Assembly: GCA_949297645.1 (NCBI GenBank) | Contig: CASFUJ010000003.1 | Location: 1-40,925, forward strand | From: an uncultured Desulfovibrionaceae bacterium | GTDB taxonomy: Bacteria; Desulfobacterota; Desulfovibrionia; Desulfovibrionales; Desulfovibrionaceae | DNA length: 40,925 bases | Direction of reading: 5' to 3' | Shown here: positions 16,057 to 25,310 of the stretch, piece after piece | Layout: every line of letters begins with the position of its first letter | Numbering within the stretch: position 1 is the stretch's first letter | Position numbers and translations under genes: made by a program | The notes under the pieces: model-generated | Seen by the model: only the letters and a program-made list of their open reading frames with translations | What the model was told of the DNA's origin: nothing | Database searches by the model: none

Positions 16057-17436
16057 TCAGTGCCCTGTGATGTTGTACTTCTTCAGCTTGTACTGCATGA
16101 GACTGCGGGATATGCCGAGAAGCTCCGCGGCATGGGCCTGCACGAAGTCGGCGCGCACAAGGGCGCGCTTGATGAGGGCGGCCTCGATTCTGTCCAGCGT
16201 ATCGGCAAGGTTGAGCTCCACGGGCAGCAGGTCCACGGCGCTTTTGAACTGAGATTCCTCGCCCCGGATCTCCGGCGGCAGGTCGTCCACCCCGATGACC
16301 GGGCCGGGAACCATGACCATGCAGCCTTCGAGCACGTTCTGAAGCTGGCGTATGTTGCCGGGCCATTCGTAGCCGGTAAGATAGTTCTGGGCCTCCGTGC
16401 TGAAGCTTTTGGCGGGAATACCGTTGTCTTCGGCGATTTTTTCCGTGAAATGGGCGATGAGCAGGGGAATGTCCTCGCGGCGTTCGCGAAGAGGCGGAAT
16501 GGGAATCTGCACCACGTTGAGGCGGTAGAAGAGGTCTTCGCGGAAGGTGCCTTCCTCCACCATTTTGGACAGGTCGCGGTTGGTGGCGGCCACCACGCGG
16601 ATATCCACGCTGATGGGCTCTGTGCCGCCCACGCGCTCGAACACCCGCTCCTGCAGCACGCGCAGAAGCTTGACCTGAAGATCCATGCTGAGCTCGCCCA
16701 CTTCGTCGAGGAACAGCGTGCCGTGGTCCGCCTGCTCGAAGCGGCCCCGGCGCGTGGCTACGGCTCCGGTAAAGGAGCCTTTTTCATGCCCGAACAGCTC
16801 GCTTTCCAGAACGCCGGCGTTGAAGGCCATGCAGTTGACGGAAACAAAGGGACCTTCCTTGCGCGGAGAGCTGAAATGGATGGCGCGGGCCACAAGCTCC
16901 TTGCCCGTACCCGATTCACCGGTGATGAGTACGGTGGAGCGGCTGACGGCCACGCGGTCCACGATGGAGAGCGTGTTTCTGATGGCCTTTGATTTGCCGA
17001 TGATGTGATGGGTGCGGTAGCGCTCCTCCAGGGATTCCTGCAGCAGCTTGTACTGACGATGCGCCTTGGAGAGCTCCACGGCGTTGTGCACGGAGAGAAG
17101 AAGCTCATCGTTGGCGAAGGGCTTGGTGATGTAGTCGAAGGCTCCGTAGCGCATGGCTTCCACTGCGCTCTCGATGCTGCCGAAGGCCGTCATGATGAGC
17201 ACGGGCAGGTCCGGCCACGACTTCTTGATGCGCTGCAGCACTTCCTTGCCGGAAAGCTTGGGCATCTTCATGTCGGTGATGACCACGTCGATTTCGGACT
17301 CGTCCAGAAAGTGCAGCGCCATTTCCGGGTCGTTGAGGGCCGTCACCTCGTAGCCTGCGTCCTTGAGCAGCGCCTCCATGACTATAAGATAATTCTTTTC
17401 ATCGTCGATGACGAGAATATGGGAGATATCACTCAT
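16057..17436 (-). CDS. Sigma54-dependent response regulator (NtrC family)
   Basis: A 459-residue protein with three domains. The receiver (1-120) has acidic residues D11/D12, phosphoacceptor D55 and K105. The AAA+ domain has Walker A GESGTGKE (173-180), the sigma54-contact loop GSFTGA (220-225; the usual GAFTGA with Ser, a known variant) and Walker B LFLDEVGEL (241-249). A Fis-type helix-turn-helix ends the protein (AAELLGISRSLMQYKLKKY). It should activate sigma54 promoters when phosphorylated by the kinase encoded just upstream. The start ATG at 17436 has AAGGAAA about 7 bases before it and overlaps the kinase stop by 8 bases, so translation is coupled. Target genes are not evident nearby. 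Confidence 0.94.
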   Translation of the reverse strand: MSDISHILVIDDEKNYLIVMEALLKDAGYEVTALNDPEMALHFLDESEIDVVITDMKMPKLSGKEVLQRIKKSWPDLPVLIMTAFGSIESAVEAMRYGAFDYITKPFANDELLLSVHNAVELSKAHRQYKLLQESLEERYRTHHIIGKSKAIRNTLSIVDRVAVSRSTVLITGESGTGKELVARAIHFSSPRKEGPFVSVNCMAFNAGVLESELFGHEKGSFTGAVATRRGRFEQADHGTLFLDEVGELSMDLQVKLLRVLQERVFERVGGTEPISVDIRVVAATNRDLSKMVEEGTFREDLFYRLNVVQIPIPPLRERREDIPLLIAHFTEKIAEDNGIPAKSFSTEAQNYLTGYEWPGNIRQLQNVLEGCMVMVPGPVIGVDDLPPEIRGEESQFKSAVDLLPVELNLADTLDRIEAALIKRALVRADFVQAHAAELLGISRSLMQYKLKKYNITGH

Positions 17437-18910
17437 GAGAGTTTCCTTGTTCGGTTGCGGGCTTCCCGGTAGGGAAGCTGATGGTGATGAGGGCGCCGCC
17501 CTGTTGCGCATTGGCAAGCTTCATGCTGCCGCCGTGGGAATCGATGATGGCCTGCACGATGGGCAGTCCGAGGCCGGTTCCGTTGTCCTTTGTGGTGAAG
17601 AACGGGTCCATGGCCTTGGCCAGAGTGTCTTCGGAAAAGCCCGGCCCCGTGTCGCGGAACGTGAGCGTTATCTTTCCGTCGGCGGGCAGGGCGCTTTCGA
17701 TGAAAATCTGTCCCGGACCGTCTATGGCCTGCTGCGCATTGGCAAGAATGTTGTAGAAGGCGCGGTAGAGCAGGTCCGCATCTCCGGGAACCGTAAGGTC
17801 CGGAGAAATGTCGGCATGAACTTCTACGCCCAGTCGCTGAAATTCGCCGCCGAGGAAGGCCAGAGCCTTGTTGAGAACGTCCTGAAGGTTCACCGTATCC
17901 TGCCGCGGCTGGCGCGGGCGGGCGTAGTCGAGAAAGTCGTTGACCGTGGTACCGAGGCGACAGGATTCGTCGTAAATGGCGGAAAGCATGGCCTGCGTCG
18001 TCGTGTCTTCCGTCTTGTGGCGGCGGATGAGAAATTCGGAGCTGGAACGGATGATACCCAGAGGATTGCGTATCTCGTGGGCGATGGAGGCAACCATGCG
18101 GCCCATGCTGGCCAGTTTTTCCGCCTGGTGAAGCTGTGCCTCGAGCTGGCGGTTGCGTGCCATGCGGCGACCCAGCGTGTATTCGGCCTTGCGGGCCACG
18201 AAATGCAGCAGGAAGAACAGGATGAGCGTGGAGACGAGAAAGCCGCCGATGATGAGCCATTGCGAGCGTATGGTTCCCCTGTACTGCGGCGTCATGTCCT
18301 GCACGATTTCCAGCACGCCCAGCACGGGTACGGGCTGACCGTGCAGACGAAGTTCCTGAAAGTCGGCATCCACGGTCAGCGGAAAGACGGTGCGCAGAAG
18401 AAAGGTGCCGTTTGGCAGGTTCGGAGTCAGCAGCGCCTGCGTGTAAGGAATGGAGGAAAGCACGTCGAAATGATGGGGCTTGCCCTCGAAGACCAGCGGA
18501 ATGCCGGCGGTGTACATGTCGGTACGGCGCACTTCCTTCGGGTTCGTGGAATAGAGAATGGTGTAGTGGTCGTCGAAAAGACGCACGCTTTCCAGTTGAA
18601 GGCCGTGCAGCTGCGACTGTATGACCTCGTCGAGCAGCTTGTACTGCGCCGGATTGGAAAGGGCGACCCGGCCGGAGGCGTAGGCCACGGGCAGGGTGAA
18701 CTTGCGGAATATCTGACGGTTGATGTTGTCCGCCAGCAGCAGGGCGTATTCCTGCTGGCTTTCCAGCACCGAGGCGTTCATGGTGCGGCCGATGAAGAGC
18801 GTAAGGATGACGCTGGAAATGAGAATCAGTACCAGCGAGATGTAGGAGAAGAACTTTGCCAGGTTGAACGGCAGTTTGTTGTCCGCGTTGTTCTGACTTG
18901 CGTCATCCAT
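17429..18910 (-). CDS. Membrane sensor histidine kinase
   Basis: A 493-residue inner-membrane kinase. One transmembrane helix lies at about 20-43. A periplasmic sensor of about 170 residues follows, without a motif I recognise. A second helix lies at about 218-239. The HisKA domain has phosphoacceptor H278 (SIAHEIRNPLG), and the ATPase domain has the N box near N391 (NILANAQQAI), DTGPGF (420-425) and GTGLGLP (444-450). The kinase core resembles NtrB/ZraS-type kinases that pair with NtrC regulators, and the overlapping regulator gene is its partner. The start at 18910 has AAAGG about 8 bases upstream. The signal sensed is unknown. Confidence 0.92.
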   Translation of the reverse strand: MDDASQNNADNKLPFNLAKFFSYISLVLILISSVILTLFIGRTMNASVLESQQEYALLLADNINRQIFRKFTLPVAYASGRVALSNPAQYKLLDEVIQSQLHGLQLESVRLFDDHYTILYSTNPKEVRRTDMYTAGIPLVFEGKPHHFDVLSSIPYTQALLTPNLPNGTFLLRTVFPLTVDADFQELRLHGQPVPVLGVLEIVQDMTPQYRGTIRSQWLIIGGFLVSTLILFFLLHFVARKAEYTLGRRMARNRQLEAQLHQAEKLASMGRMVASIAHEIRNPLGIIRSSSEFLIRRHKTEDTTTQAMLSAIYDESCRLGTTVNDFLDYARPRQPRQDTVNLQDVLNKALAFLGGEFQRLGVEVHADISPDLTVPGDADLLYRAFYNILANAQQAIDGPGQIFIESALPADGKITLTFRDTGPGFSEDTLAKAMDPFFTTKDNGTGLGLPIVQAIIDSHGGSMKLANAQQGGALITISFPTGKPATEQGNSHE

Positions 18911-19325
18911 GAAGACACCTTTCCCATATGAAGGGACGAAACATTCGAACGGGGAGGCGCGTCGTGTTCCGGGACGGACGCCTGCCTTCGATTCAGGCCG
19001 TGAAAATATTGCCTCTGATCAGCGGCGAAGGGAGGCATGCGTGCCGGAACTGATTCCCTGTTTTTGCCGGGAACTCCGGTCCTGCCCGGAACGTGCCGTC
19101 GCCTTCATGCGCACGGCGCAATGGCCGTGCCCCGGAAGCTTCTGAAGGAACGCGCCATGCGAGCTTTCCGACAGGACGCGTACGGGGCATGCTGAATAAA
19201 GAGGGGGAGGCTCTGCCTCCCCCCCCCATTGCTTCACCGGAGCGGCCGCGCTCCGAAGGCTGCGGAACAAAGGCGTGTTCCGTTTTCATGCGACGTCATT
19301 TCAGACGCGCACGTTGCCGCTGTGC
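18911..19325. other. Intergenic region pgi-histidine kinase
   Basis: A 415-base region. It contains the pgi terminator hairpin (19203-19223) and must hold the kinase promoter near 18911-19000. No gene, convincing promoter pair or other structure is supported. Confidence 0.45.
19203..19223 (-). terminator. Terminator of the aminotransferase-pgi operon
   Basis: GGGGGAGGC (19203-19211) pairs perfectly with GCCTCCCCC (19215-19223) around a TCT loop. On the minus strand it is followed by CTCTTTATT, a partial U-tract. It lies about 100 bases past the pgi stop, and a C9 run covers one arm. Confidence 0.7.
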
Positions 19326-20648
19326 CTAGAATTCCATGTTTTCGGAAGGAATAGCCGTGAACAGCGCCAGACGCGAAGCGTCTTCCTCGGAGCCGGGCAT
19401 GCCGAGACGGGCCCGGGCCAGCTTCTTGCCGTTTTCCACCGCGGGCTGATCCACGGGGTTGATGCCCATGAGCCAGCCCGTGAAGATGGTGGCGGCTTCA
19501 AGCAGCATCATCATCTTGCCGGCGGAGACGGCGCTTTCATCGGGCATGTCGAGATGCACCACGGGCACGTCCTTCTGCGCCAGCGTGGCGCGCGTGGCAA
19601 GGGTCTCGGCTTCAAGAATGTCGCCGAAGGTGTGTCCCTTGAGGTACTGCCACTGCTCGGGAAGCTTGGCGGGCATGGGCAGAATGTCCTTGTTCGCGGG
19701 GGAGCTGACGAAGAGGCAGATCTTGTCCTTGGGACCGTCGAGGAACATCTGCAGCAGGGAGTGCTGGTCGGTCACACCGGTGGCGGGAAGGGGCATGGTG
19801 CCCTTGCCGTCCTTGCCGAGGCTTTCGGCCCAGAGCTGGCCGAACCAGGGGCCGAAGGTGGACCATGCCGGGATATAGCAGAAGTAGATGATCTGGCTCT
19901 TGCCCGCTTCGGACATCTGATACGCCCAGCGCGCCAGCTTCCAGGAAGGATGGTCGAGCAGGGTGTCGGGATTTTCGGCCAGAGGACGGCCTACGGAAAG
20001 AGCGCCCTGAAGGAGTCCCTTCCAGTCCATGCCGAGGAACACGGCGGGGACCAGACCCACGGCGGAGAGCACGGAGTAGCGGCCGCCGAGATTGTCCGGC
20101 ACGGGCAGGGAGCGCAGGGCGTACTTATCGACTTCATCGCGCAGGAAGCCCTTGTTGGCGTCGGTCACCATGAAGAGGTGTTCCTGCCAGGTTCCGGGCA
20201 GCTTGGTCTGAAGCCAGGGCAGAACGATGAGGTACTGGGCGATGGTTTCGATGGTGCCGCCGGATTTGCTGATGACCACCACCAGCGTGTCTTCGGGAAC
20301 GAGGCTGTCGAGGTGTTCCTGCAGCCATTCGGGATGGACGTTGTCGGCAATCCACAGGCTGGGGCCGTCATAGTTGGGACGGTCCTGGCCGGGAGCGAAG
20401 GCTCTTTGCAGCGCGCGGGGACCGAGGGCCGAACCGCCGATGCCAAGAAGCAGCATGTGCTTGAAACTGCGCAGAAATTCTTCATGAATTTCAAGCTGAT
20501 GAATGAGGTCTTCCGCAAAGGGAAGCGCGAGGAAAGGCAGAACCGGCAGCTGTTCCTTCAGCTTGTCGATAAAGGAGGAGTCGTCGGAGGGACGGTCGGC
20601 AACGCCGCCCAGCCAGGCATGGGCCCAATCAAGTTTTGCCTGAGTCAT
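19326..20648 (-). CDS. pgi: Glucose-6-phosphate isomerase
   Basis: A 440-residue cytoplasmic enzyme interconverting glucose-6-phosphate and fructose-6-phosphate. Sugar-phosphate-binding SIS motifs are visible: GIGGSALGPRAL (69-80) and SKSGGTIET (127-135). Downstream are VLSAVGLVPAVF and the C-terminal INPVDQPAVENGK. At about 440 residues it belongs to the short bacterial PGI class (E. coli is about 550). The start ATG at 20648 was chosen because similarity begins there; its Shine-Dalgarno is weak (GGTG). It lies 23 bases after the aminotransferase gene and is probably translated from the same mRNA. Confidence 0.95.
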   Translation of the reverse strand: MTQAKLDWAHAWLGGVADRPSDDSSFIDKLKEQLPVLPFLALPFAEDLIHQLEIHEEFLRSFKHMLLLGIGGSALGPRALQRAFAPGQDRPNYDGPSLWIADNVHPEWLQEHLDSLVPEDTLVVVISKSGGTIETIAQYLIVLPWLQTKLPGTWQEHLFMVTDANKGFLRDEVDKYALRSLPVPDNLGGRYSVLSAVGLVPAVFLGMDWKGLLQGALSVGRPLAENPDTLLDHPSWKLARWAYQMSEAGKSQIIYFCYIPAWSTFGPWFGQLWAESLGKDGKGTMPLPATGVTDQHSLLQMFLDGPKDKICLFVSSPANKDILPMPAKLPEQWQYLKGHTFGDILEAETLATRATLAQKDVPVVHLDMPDESAVSAGKMMMLLEAATIFTGWLMGINPVDQPAVENGKKLARARLGMPGSEEDASRLALFTAIPSENMEF

Positions 20649-20671
20649 AAGCGCACCATCGGGATTGAGGG

Positions 20672-21841
20672 TTAATGATAGAGGGCTTCCTTCATGCGAT
20701 GCAGCGCATCCATGAGGGTTTCGTCGGAAACGGAGTAGGAAAGACGGATGCAGTTCGGCGCGCCGAAGGCCTCGCCGGGCACGCAGACCACGCGGGCCTT
20801 TTCCAGCAGGTAGGTGCACACGGCCGTCCCGTCGGGCATTTCCGGAGTGAGCAGGGCGCTCATGTCCGGGAAGAGGTAGAAGGCGCCGCCCGGTCTGGGG
20901 CAGATAACGCCGGGCCAGGTGGAGATTTCCGCCATGGCGAGGTCGCGGCGGCGCAGGAAGGAGAGACGCATTTCTTCCACGCAGTCATAGGAGCCGTCCA
21001 GCGCGGCCACGGCGGCCTTCTGGGCGATGGAGCACATGTGCGAGGTCATCTGGCCCTGCAGCTTGGAACTCTGCTTGATGAGGTCCTCGTGGGCGAGCGT
21101 ATAGCCCACTCTCCAGCCCGGCATGGAAAAGGCCTTGGACAGGCCGTTGACGATGGCTATCTTGTCGGGATGCTTTTCCCACCAGCAGGAAGCGCTGACC
21201 GGAGAGCCGTCATAGACGAGCTGGTCGTAGATCTCATCGGCCAGTACGAAGATGTCGTGCTCGAAGCACCATTTGACCATGGCGTCCACTTCTTCCTGCG
21301 TGTAGGCCACGCCCGTGGGGTTGGAGGGCGTGTTCAGGATGATCATGCGGGTTTTGGGCGTGACGGCCTTTTCAAGGTCGGATACGTCGATGCGGAAGCC
21401 CTTGGCGGAACTGGCCGGAACAAGCACGGGATTGCCCCCGGCCAGACGGATGAGGTCGGGGTAACTGGTCCAGTACGGGCTGGGAAGCAGCACGTCGTCG
21501 CCGTCATTGAGCATCACGAAGAGAGTGTTGGCAAGGGACTGCTTGCCGCCGGTGGTGAGAATGACGTTTTCCGGTCTGGCGCTGACATGGTACTGGCGCT
21601 GGAAATAGTGGCAGACCGCCTGCCGGAGCTCCATGGTCCCGGGCACGGCCGTATATTTGGTGAAATTCTCGTCAATGGCTTTCTTGGCTGCCTCGCAGAT
21701 ATGAAGCGGGGTAGGAGCATCGGGCTCGCCCACGGCCAGACTGGTGACGTCTACGCCCGCAGCCTTGAGCTCAAGAGCCTTGGCGTTGAAGGCAAGTGTG
21801 GCGGAGGGCTTGATCTTTTTCATTCTCTCGGCAAAGTTCAT
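20672..21841 (-). CDS. Class I/II pyridoxal-phosphate aminotransferase (aspartate aminotransferase type)
   Basis: A 389-residue fold-type I PLP enzyme of the aspartate aminotransferase subgroup 1-beta. It has GEPDAPTP (38-45), NPTG (174-177) and the PLP lysine K236 in SKAFSMPGWRVGY. Enzymes of this group transfer the amino group of aspartate to 2-oxoglutarate, and some also accept prephenate. Substrate choice cannot be fixed from sequence. The start is ATG 21841 with AGGA about 11 bases upstream. It is the first gene of a two-gene operon with pgi and is divergent from sfsA across an 89-base promoter region. Confidence 0.9.
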   Translation of the reverse strand: MNFAERMKKIKPSATLAFNAKALELKAAGVDVTSLAVGEPDAPTPLHICEAAKKAIDENFTKYTAVPGTMELRQAVCHYFQRQYHVSARPENVILTTGGKQSLANTLFVMLNDGDDVLLPSPYWTSYPDLIRLAGGNPVLVPASSAKGFRIDVSDLEKAVTPKTRMIILNTPSNPTGVAYTQEEVDAMVKWCFEHDIFVLADEIYDQLVYDGSPVSASCWWEKHPDKIAIVNGLSKAFSMPGWRVGYTLAHEDLIKQSSKLQGQMTSHMCSIAQKAAVAALDGSYDCVEEMRLSFLRRRDLAMAEISTWPGVICPRPGGAFYLFPDMSALLTPEMPDGTAVCTYLLEKARVVCVPGEAFGAPNCIRLSYSVSDETLMDALHRMKEALYH

Positions 21842-21930
21842 GGATATGTTCTTCCTGTTGGCGGTGAAAGGCGCGCAAGGTTTCCCAAGATGGTTAAACG
21901 TTTATCAGCTTCACAGAGGTCTGTAAATTG

Positions 21931-22653
21931 ATGAGTGAACCTCTTCTGCGATATCCCGCGGGCTGTCGGGTGGGCCGTCTGCTGCGCCGGGAGAAGCGTT
22001 TTTTCCTGTATGCCGAACTCGACGGACAGGAGGTCGCGGCACATACCAACAATACCGGTACCATGCTCGGACTGCTGCGCAGAGGCTCCCCCGTGCTGCT
22101 GTCCCCGGCGACGACGCCGGGCCGCCGTCTGGCCTGGACCGTGGAGGCGCTGGGTTTGCCCTGTGCGTCGGGATTTTTCTGGGTGGGGGTGAACACTTCC
22201 GTGCCCAACCGTCTGCTTTCCGCGCTGTTCGAGGCAGGGCTTCTGTCCTGGGCCGAGGGATATGACGCGCTCAAGCGTGAGGCCGTATGTGGGGAAAGTC
22301 GTCTGGACGGCCTTCTGACGGGAGAGAACAGACCCCGGTTATGGGTGGAGTGCAAGAACGTCACCCTGGTGGAAGACGATGTGGCTGCCTTTCCCGATGC
22401 CGTGACCGCGAGAGGCGTCAAACATCTGCAGACGCTCATGGATATCAGGTCTTCCGGGGAGCGCGCAGCCATGCTCTACATCATACAGCGGCCGGACGGG
22501 CGCTGCTTTTCCGCCGCCGACTATGTGGACGCCGCCTATGCCGATGCGCTGCGGCGGGCCGTACGCGCCGGGGTGGAGGTCTATCCTGTGCTGGCGCATG
22601 TGCGCAGGGACGGTATCCATTACGGGGGCATGCTGGAGTACAGGGAGAATTGA
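21931..22653 (+). CDS. sfsA: Sugar fermentation stimulation protein homolog SfsA
   Basis: A 240-residue protein of the SfsA family: an N-terminal OB-like part with HTNNTGTM (E. coli-type HCPNTGSM), GESRLDGLL in the middle, and VECKNVTLVEDDVAAFPDAVTARG, which carries the E-x-K residues of a restriction-endonuclease-like fold. Its role is poorly defined; SfsA was named for an effect on maltose genes in E. coli and is thought to bind DNA or act as a nuclease. A TTG lies in frame immediately before ATG 21931; the ATG is preferred, with AGAGG about 12 bases upstream. It is divergent from the aminotransferase. Confidence 0.9.
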   Translation: MSEPLLRYPAGCRVGRLLRREKRFFLYAELDGQEVAAHTNNTGTMLGLLRRGSPVLLSPATTPGRRLAWTVEALGLPCASGFFWVGVNTSVPNRLLSALFEAGLLSWAEGYDALKREAVCGESRLDGLLTGENRPRLWVECKNVTLVEDDVAAFPDAVTARGVKHLQTLMDIRSSGERAAMLYIIQRPDGRCFSAADYVDAAYADALRRAVRAGVEVYPVLAHVRRDGIHYGGMLEYREN

Positions 22654-22773
22654 GCGTTTTCTCAGGCGGAGGAACTTGCCATTTTTTGTTCTTTCAGGGA
22701 AAAAGGAAGCTGAACGGCCGCCGGATATGACGGTCGTCAAGACGAAGGCGGCCCGCCGCCGGAGGAGAAGCGT

Positions 22774-23232
22774 ATGCTCAAAAACGTGATTATCGCCGTG
22801 CTGGCGTCGGGAGTGTTGTTTTTTGCGGTGGAAGGCTACGCGGAGCAGCCGGTCTGGGGCGATGAGGAAATCAGTGTTGCGGAATACGGCGGCCTTCTGG
22901 CTCTGCGGGATCTTTTCCCTTCCGACGAATACCGCACCAGGGTGCTGCCGCTTCTGCGTGAAGCCTTTGTGGACGGCAAGGTGACCAGAAGTCGTCTGCA
23001 TACGCTGAGCAGAAAGCTGGACGATGTCGGAGCGCGTACGCTGAAGGCGCTGGAGGAAGAGCGCACCCGCGACAAGATGTCCCGGGCATGGGACAGCGCC
23101 AAAGACGGCGCGGCGGCGCTCGGAGAGAGCTTCGGGGAGGCCATGCGCGATTTCGGCGACGCCGTGGATGGACTGAAGCCGCGGCGCGCACCTGAGCCGC
23201 AGGCCAGAAACGACGGCAGCGTGGAGCTGTAG
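22774..23232 (+). CDS. Small secreted protein of unknown function
   Basis: A 152-residue protein I do not recognise. It begins with a classic Sec signal peptide (MLKNVIIAVLASGVLFFAVEGYA, likely cleaved after GYA at residue 23). The mature part is charged and probably largely helical: LLALRDLFPSDEYRTRVLPLLREAF, then a stretch rich in Arg, Asp and Glu, then a Pro/Arg-rich tail. No cysteine or catalytic motif stands out. GGAGGAG lies about 6 bases before ATG 22774, so translation should be strong. It lies 120 bases after sfsA and is followed by a strong terminator, so it is a real expressed unit. Likely periplasmic. Confidence 0.75.
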   Translation: MLKNVIIAVLASGVLFFAVEGYAEQPVWGDEEISVAEYGGLLALRDLFPSDEYRTRVLPLLREAFVDGKVTRSRLHTLSRKLDDVGARTLKALEEERTRDKMSRAWDSAKDGAAALGESFGEAMRDFGDAVDGLKPRRAPEPQARNDGSVEL

Positions 23233-23651
23233 CGCCGGTTTCTGTCGTGCCGTTGCGTGAGGCAAAGCGATGAAGGGCGCGTCCTTCGTCGGTATGGAGG
23301 CAGAAAGCGCACGACCCGGCAGACGGATGTTGTTATCGATACGAAGGGGGACGGCTTTTCCCATGGGAAAAGCCGTCCCTTTTGTTGTCAGAAGCGTAGC
23401 CGCCTCGTCGCGCAGTGTAAAGGCCGTGTTGCCGGAGCCATGGAGAAGCGGGGGAGATGCAGCGGTTTGTCCGGTACGGGTCCTTTCAAGGGGCAGGCAG
23501 GTCCGGCGGTACGGAAACACATGACTTTTTTCTGCGGTATGGTTCAGCGGTCGTCCCCGTGTTGTCCGCGTGGGCTGCTCTGGCAGGCAGGGCGCCGTCC
23601 GTCTCCTTCAACGTCGTGTTCCGGCCCGGACGGCTCTGTTCTTTCCTGTCG
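23233..23651. other. Intergenic region between secreted protein and ggt
   Basis: A 419-base region between convergent genes. The strong plus-strand terminator at 23348-23388 is the only clear element. No terminator for the minus-strand ggt gene and no gene are supported in 23389-23651. Confidence 0.55.
23348..23388 (+). terminator. Strong rho-independent terminator
   Basis: A 15-base arm at 23348-23362 (GGGACGGCTTTTCCC) is perfectly complementary to 23365-23379, with CCCATGGG at the apex. It is followed by TTTTGTTGT. It ends the transcript of the small secreted protein. Confidence 0.9.
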
Positions 23652-25310
23652 TTAATATCCCGCGGCGAGGCCGTCGCCCCGGGGATCGGTCGCGCCCTGA
23701 AGCACGCCGTTTTCATGGATGAGAATGGCCCCGGCATGGCCCATGGTATCGGTAAAGTCTTCCACGACCTTCACGGGATGACCGCGTCCGGCAAGCTCCT
23801 CAACCACGGATACGGGAATACGGCCCTCAAGTTTCACGTCGTTGGAGGACGCGCCCCAGGTGCGTCCGTAGAGCCAGCGGGGGGCGGTAACGGCTTCCTG
23901 CGGCGTCATGCAAAAATCCACCACGCGCGTCACGATGGCGGCCTGCGTCTGCGGCTGTCCTTCGCCGCCCATGGTGCCGTACACGAGGAAGGGCCTGCCG
24001 TTTTTGAGAAGCATGGCCGGATTCAGGGTGTGCATGGTACGCTTGCCGGGCTCAAGACGGTTCACATGCTCAGGGTCGAGGGAGAAAAAGCTGCCCCGGT
24101 TCTGGAGCAGTACGCCCGTGCCTTCCGCCACGATGCCGGAGCCGAAATCGTGGTAGATGCTCTGGATGAGGGAGACCGCGTTGCCCCTGTCGTCCACCAC
24201 GCCTAGCCAGACGGTATCGCCCTTGGGGTCGAGGGGCGTTCCAGAGCATGCCGCCCTGTCCATGCGGATGCGTGCGGCCTGCTCTTGGCCGTGTTCTTCG
24301 GAGAGAAGTCTGTCCAGCGGAATGGAGACGAAGGCCGGGTCGGAGAGGCAGGCGTCGCGGTCGGCAAAGGCTTCCTTTGTGGCTTCGATGACGGCATGAT
24401 AGTAGTCCGCGCTGCCCTCGCCCATGTCTTTTATGTTGAACTTGTTGAGAATATTGAGAATCTCAAGGGATGCCATACCCTGCGTGTTGGGCGGCAGGTT
24501 GCAGGCCTCAAGCTCCCGGTAAGGGACGCGCAGGGGCGTTACCCAGTCGGCTCTGTGCTTTGCGAAATCTTCTTCCGTGAGCAGGCCGCCGTGGGCTTTC
24601 ATGTCCGCCGCAATCTTTTTTGCGATGCTGCCGGTATAGAATTCGGAGGCGCCTTTTTCGGCGAGGAGTCTGAGCGTTGCGGCAAGGTCCGGCTGACGGA
24701 ACAGGTCGCCGCAGGCAAGGGGAGCGCCGTTTTTCATGAATACGCGGGCGAATTCCGGAAATCTCTGCAGGTCGCGGAACTCCTTGTCCGAGGTATCGGC
24801 GTTGACGGCGCTCCAGCGCGCAAGGGAGGTACTTACGGGGAAACCCTTTTCCGCATAGGCGATGGCCGAGGTGAAAAGCTCCTTCCACGGCAGGGAGCCG
24901 TGCAGGGACGAGCGGCTGTATGCATAAGCCTCGCCCCAGCCGGAGACCGCGCCGGGCACGGTATTGGCCGCAGGATAGCCGCGGGAGGGAATGTTTTTCA
25001 GGCCTTTTTCGCGGTAGTATTCGATGGTGGCCTTTTTCCCCGCGCGGCCGCTGGCGTTGAGGCCGCGAAGTTCACCCGTTCCGGCATTGTAGATGAGCCA
25101 GAAGTTGTCGCCGCCGGGCGTGCACATCTGAGGATAGACAACAGCCAGCGTGACGGCGGTGGCGATGGCGGCGTCCACGGCGTTGCCGCCGCGTCGCAGA
25201 ACGTCGAGTCCGGCCTGCGTGGCCAGATGGTTGGGAGAGGTGACCATGCCCTGCGTGGCCAGAGGGTTGACGCTCTGGGACGGGGTGGCACAGTAGGAAG
25301 GCGTTTCCAT
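23652..25310 (-). CDS. ggt: Gamma-glutamyltransferase (YwrD-like), enzyme frame
   Basis: An Ntn-hydrolase that transfers or hydrolyses gamma-glutamyl groups such as that of glutathione and self-cleaves at a catalytic Thr. From the internal ATG at 25310 it is 552 residues. GMVTSPNHLAT (21-31) and RRGGNAVDAAIAT (39-51) open the large subunit. T366 in GDTVWLGVVD is the likely processing Thr, followed by GNAVSLIQSIYHDFGSG, MHTLNPAM and GTMGGEGQPQTQ. The frame stays open upstream to about 25370 without family similarity. The natural ATG with a ribosome site and signal peptide is at 25399 in another frame; the two frames are separated by a C8 tract (25328-25335). GGAG lies 8 bases before the 25310 ATG, so a cytosolic form may be made even when the signal is out of frame. 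Confidence 0.88.
   Translation of the reverse strand: METPSYCATPSQSVNPLATQGMVTSPNHLATQAGLDVLRRGGNAVDAAIATAVTLAVVYPQMCTPGGDNFWLIYNAGTGELRGLNASGRAGKKATIEYYREKGLKNIPSRGYPAANTVPGAVSGWGEAYAYSRSSLHGSLPWKELFTSAIAYAEKGFPVSTSLARWSAVNADTSDKEFRDLQRFPEFARVFMKNGAPLACGDLFRQPDLAATLRLLAEKGASEFYTGSIAKKIAADMKAHGGLLTEEDFAKHRADWVTPLRVPYRELEACNLPPNTQGMASLEILNILNKFNIKDMGEGSADYYHAVIEATKEAFADRDACLSDPAFVSIPLDRLLSEEHGQEQAARIRMDRAACSGTPLDPKGDTVWLGVVDDRGNAVSLIQSIYHDFGSGIVAEGTGVLLQNRGSFFSLDPEHVNRLEPGKRTMHTLNPAMLLKNGRPFLVYGTMGGEGQPQTQAAIVTRVVDFCMTPQEAVTAPRWLYGRTWGASSNDVKLEGRIPVSVVEELAGRGHPVKVVEDFTDTMGHAGAILIHENGVLQGATDPRGDGLAAGY

Noticed and set aside
19219-19227. C9 homopolymer as a phase-variation tract
   Set aside because: It lies in a terminator hairpin between genes, so length changes would not alter a reading frame.
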